A stretch of 64,000 bases of DNA. It comes from Rhynchosporium graminicola. Lineage: Eukaryota; Ascomycota; Leotiomycetes; Helotiales; Ploettnerulaceae. Below, piece by piece: positions 61,831 to 64,000 of this stretch (its first letter is position 1; every line of letters starts with the position of its first letter). Below the pieces are notes generated by a model. That model saw nothing but the letters and a program-made list of their open reading frames with translations. It ran no database searches and had not been told where the DNA came from. A program made the position numbers and the translations under genes. Where the stretch lies: positions 186,001-250,000 of the forward strand of contig FJUW01000010.1 in NCBI GenBank assembly GCA_900074885.1. Direction: 5' to 3'.

Positions 61831-63311
61831 TCATGGTTTTTCCTTGCCTCTCCAGATCTTTTATCCACTCTGGGGTCCCTTTCGAGGTCGAACTTGAAGA
61901 ACTTGCGCGAGACTCATTACGAGCTTGCACGGCTCTTCTTTTGCAATTACTGGCGTTGGATCATGTCGTCTACGAGTTCTCTACCTCATTTGCCCCGATT
62001 CCAAACTTTTGCACTTACATCCTGTTTCTCTCCATTACTGTTAGTTGCTGGTGCTTTCTTTCGGCGTTCGTTGCTTTTCTCCGCGCCTTTCGCTGCTCGC
62101 GTGGGATTTTGTATTGTGGAGGGTGGAACTGGATGGATGGATGGAGAAAATACGCGATGTGATGCCATAGCATGTATCATAGACCCGATCAAATGAACTC
62201 TGTTTTACACTGACTTATGCCTAGTGGTAAAATGTGACGTGGGTAGGAAGGATGAGCGAGTGAGTAAGGAAGTCCTCGATAAGAATGAAAAGTGATCAAC
62301 TACGAACGAGCCTATCACAAGTGCCTCTTGCTACATGATGCGGAACTCCCTCTCTAGTCTCGTACTGCCCTTTCTTTGTATCCATAGCATTCCATCGTAT
62401 CGTAGCTACACTGCCCCCTTCGCATATTCTTGTCCTATGATAGGAGACGGCATTTTTTCCCAATGCACACTTCATACCTTCGTACCTTGGCAAGAAATCC
62501 CATCGCAGAAGATATTTCGGACACCCCCTTACATATAGCTAGAAGTGGAATCTTACGACGATTATCCCAGAAGAGTCTGAGAACTCGCCCGTGTAGCGCA
62601 AATGATCAATTTAAATGAAGGGTGTTGGAGAGAAAAGAAAACACGCAAGGAAATCATTACCTCGTTCTTGACTTCCACTATATAGTCGACCTTGGCAATT
62701 CCTCACGGATGTCAACCACACGCATCTGCCCCCGCGCAGAACGTCTCACAACTCCACTCAGAAATGATCAGAAAAGCTCCCGCTCTGTAGAACCATAGCT
62801 CTAACCCGAATCCTGACCACCTCACTAATCTGCTAACCACCGCAACTACTCACAGGCTCGCAGTTCCAAGCCTGACCCTTAAATAGAGAGTATTCATACT
62901 GTCTGAGCGGTCCAGACTGAAAATGGCCAGAGATGTAGTGGAAGACCATTTCGTGGTTATGTGCAACTTCATTCAAGGCGCCATGTCATCATGTCTACAT
63001 AAGTGAAAGCGCCACTAGCCCGAAGCTGACGTGAAATTGAATGTAGAAAATGGTACATATGCATATACAACTATACATCAAAAAGAGAATCGAGAACTGA
63101 TGATTTGTGCTCCCCTATCGTGTTCTTTTACACACACTGCTCTCTTTCATCTCCTTTGTATTATATATGACCAAAATGCCAATGAGAGGAACTTCTCCGA
63201 ACGCCGATGCTATGCCATGTTTGGACTTTCGTTATATACTGCCCGATAGGGCCCCCATCTTATTATACAACACTATATTCCATAGCAGGTGATTAGGTAA
63301 AAATAGACGCC
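61831..63311. other. Intergenic, convergent 3' regions
   Basis: It separates SIN3 from the last gene, which converges on it. The frames at 61827-62196 look like chance frames in the 3' UTR. No RNA gene recognised. Confidence 0.5.
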
Positions 63312-64000
63312 TCATCCATACCTCGCTAAATATAGATACACCACCAAAGCAACCCAGGTCACGCGCCACACACTCGTCCAGATCTCCCTCCCAATGATCT
63401 GCAGCGGCGTTCTCTGTCCACCCGCCCACATATCATTTCTCCTCTTCCCAAAATCCTCACCATATCTCACACCACCACCTGCACCGTTACTCTTCTCAGA
63501 TACAGGATAGCTACCGTTACTGGCTCCATTGAGAAGCGGTGGAGTATTAGAGAGGCGTATCTGGGTTGCAGGTAGTCCGTAACCTATCGCGGGCGAGACA
63601 CTGCGTGTGCGTGCCGCGGTGGAACGGGGTGCGAGGCCGCCTGTTAGGAGGGAGTGAGTGGAGGAGGTGGAGGACTTGGATGCTGAAGGGTGGTGTTGGG
63701 CCAGCATTTCTGGTGATGAGGGGGTGTGTTTGAGATCTTGTTTGTTGGTGGGGAGGAGGGGGATGTCTGATTCTCCTGGGGAGTGATTGGAAGATTTGGA
63801 GAAAGGTGCGAGGTGGAGGATTGGAGTTAGAATGGCGCGGATCGTGAGAGCGAGAAGAGTGAGAACTATCAAGATGCCGTAGCGGAGGAATATCCCCAGT
63901 TGGTCGGGGAGAAGACAGAGATGGCTTTCGATAGTGACTGGGCCTGTGGCAGTCGATCCATGGCTGGAGGACATGGAATGTAGAGGACGCCCGGAAGCGT
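63312..64000 (-). CDS. C-terminal part of a membrane protein, possibly Cdc1/Ted1-like (cut by window end)
   Basis: The frame is open to the right window edge, so the internal ATG at 63974 is probably not the start. The visible 229 codons begin with a Ser/Gly-rich piece, then HLCLLPDQLGIFLRYG and a hydrophobic segment (ILIVLTLLALTIRAILTPIL). A Ser/Pro-rich loop of about 130 residues and a final hydrophobic segment (VTWVALVVYLYLA) follow, ending ARYG. The HLCLLP-Q-G-F block and paired terminal spans remind me of the C-terminus of fungal Cdc1/Ted1/PGAP5-type metallophosphoesterases, which remodel GPI anchors in the ER. The catalytic part is outside the window, so this is only a suggestion. Confidence 0.5.
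   Translation of the reverse strand, partial: ASGRPLHSMSSSHGSTATGPVTIESHLCLLPDQLGIFLRYGILIVLTLLALTIRAILTPILHLAPFSKSSNHSPGESDIPLLPTNKQDLKHTPSSPEMLAQHHPSASKSSTSSTHSLLTGGLAPRSTAARTRSVSPAIGYGLPATQIRLSNTPPLLNGASNGSYPVSEKSNGAGGGVRYGEDFGKRRNDMWAGGQRTPLQIIGREIWTSVWRVTWVALVVYLYLARYG

Noticed and set aside
61827..62196. Two overlapping 100-codon frames after SIN3
   Set aside because: They start within a few bases of the SIN3 stop, have no domain and fit 3' UTR sequence.

Overview
The window is nuclear DNA of a filamentous ascomycete (Pezizomycotina; Leotiomycetes is my best guess, but the sequence does not prove it). The evidence is many short introns (mostly 45-80 nt) with GTRNGT donors, CTRAC-like branch sites and YAG acceptors, plus fungal families: a TEA/ATTS developmental regulator, an AA9 polysaccharide monooxygenase, a Sin3 corepressor and HeLo-like/ankyrin proteins. 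I recognised no rRNA, tRNA or CRISPR array. Exon boundaries were read by eye and checked for phase and total length. None has transcript support.

Left part (1-25 kb): a truncated APH-like phosphotransferase gene; a secreted Ser/Thr-rich protein with a similar six-cysteine module at each end (1523-3781); a DUF2237 protein; a 7.5 kb gene-poor stretch full of TAGG/TACC simple repeats; then a conserved block. The block holds the elongation factor ELL, dynein light chain LC8 head-to-head with the ribosome-biogenesis factor MRD1, and an AbaA-type TEA regulator.

Middle part (25.6-42.6 kb): a decaying accessory island. In order it holds a broken SprT-like gene, two small multi-span membrane protein genes that both appear shifted in frame, one intact AA9 gene, the C-terminal relic of a Zn2Cys6-type regulator, a cytochrome P450 relic, and an ankyrin gene carrying CA-to-TA nonsense changes like those of repeat-induced point mutation (RIP). 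These are followed by an AT-rich block, a second HeLo-like/ankyrin gene with one frameshift and one stop, a diverged tandem array with a unit of about 150 bp, and a MITE-like palindrome.

Right part (42.6-64 kb): an intact MFS sugar transporter, another long intergenic region with microsatellites, a fumarate reductase fused to cytochrome b5, a small FAS1-domain secreted protein, the complete SIN3 gene with eight exons, and the 3' part of a membrane protein gene cut by the window end.

The conserved genes are chromatin/transcription (SIN3, ELL, AbaA-like), ribosome synthesis (MRD1) and transport (LC8) functions. They flank the island and show no operon-like link. The most unusual items are the two-ended cysteine/mucin-like protein, the pair of frame-shifted membrane paralogues, the two neighbouring ankyrin relics, and the palindromic and tandem repeats. 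I did not find a clearly new multi-gene system.
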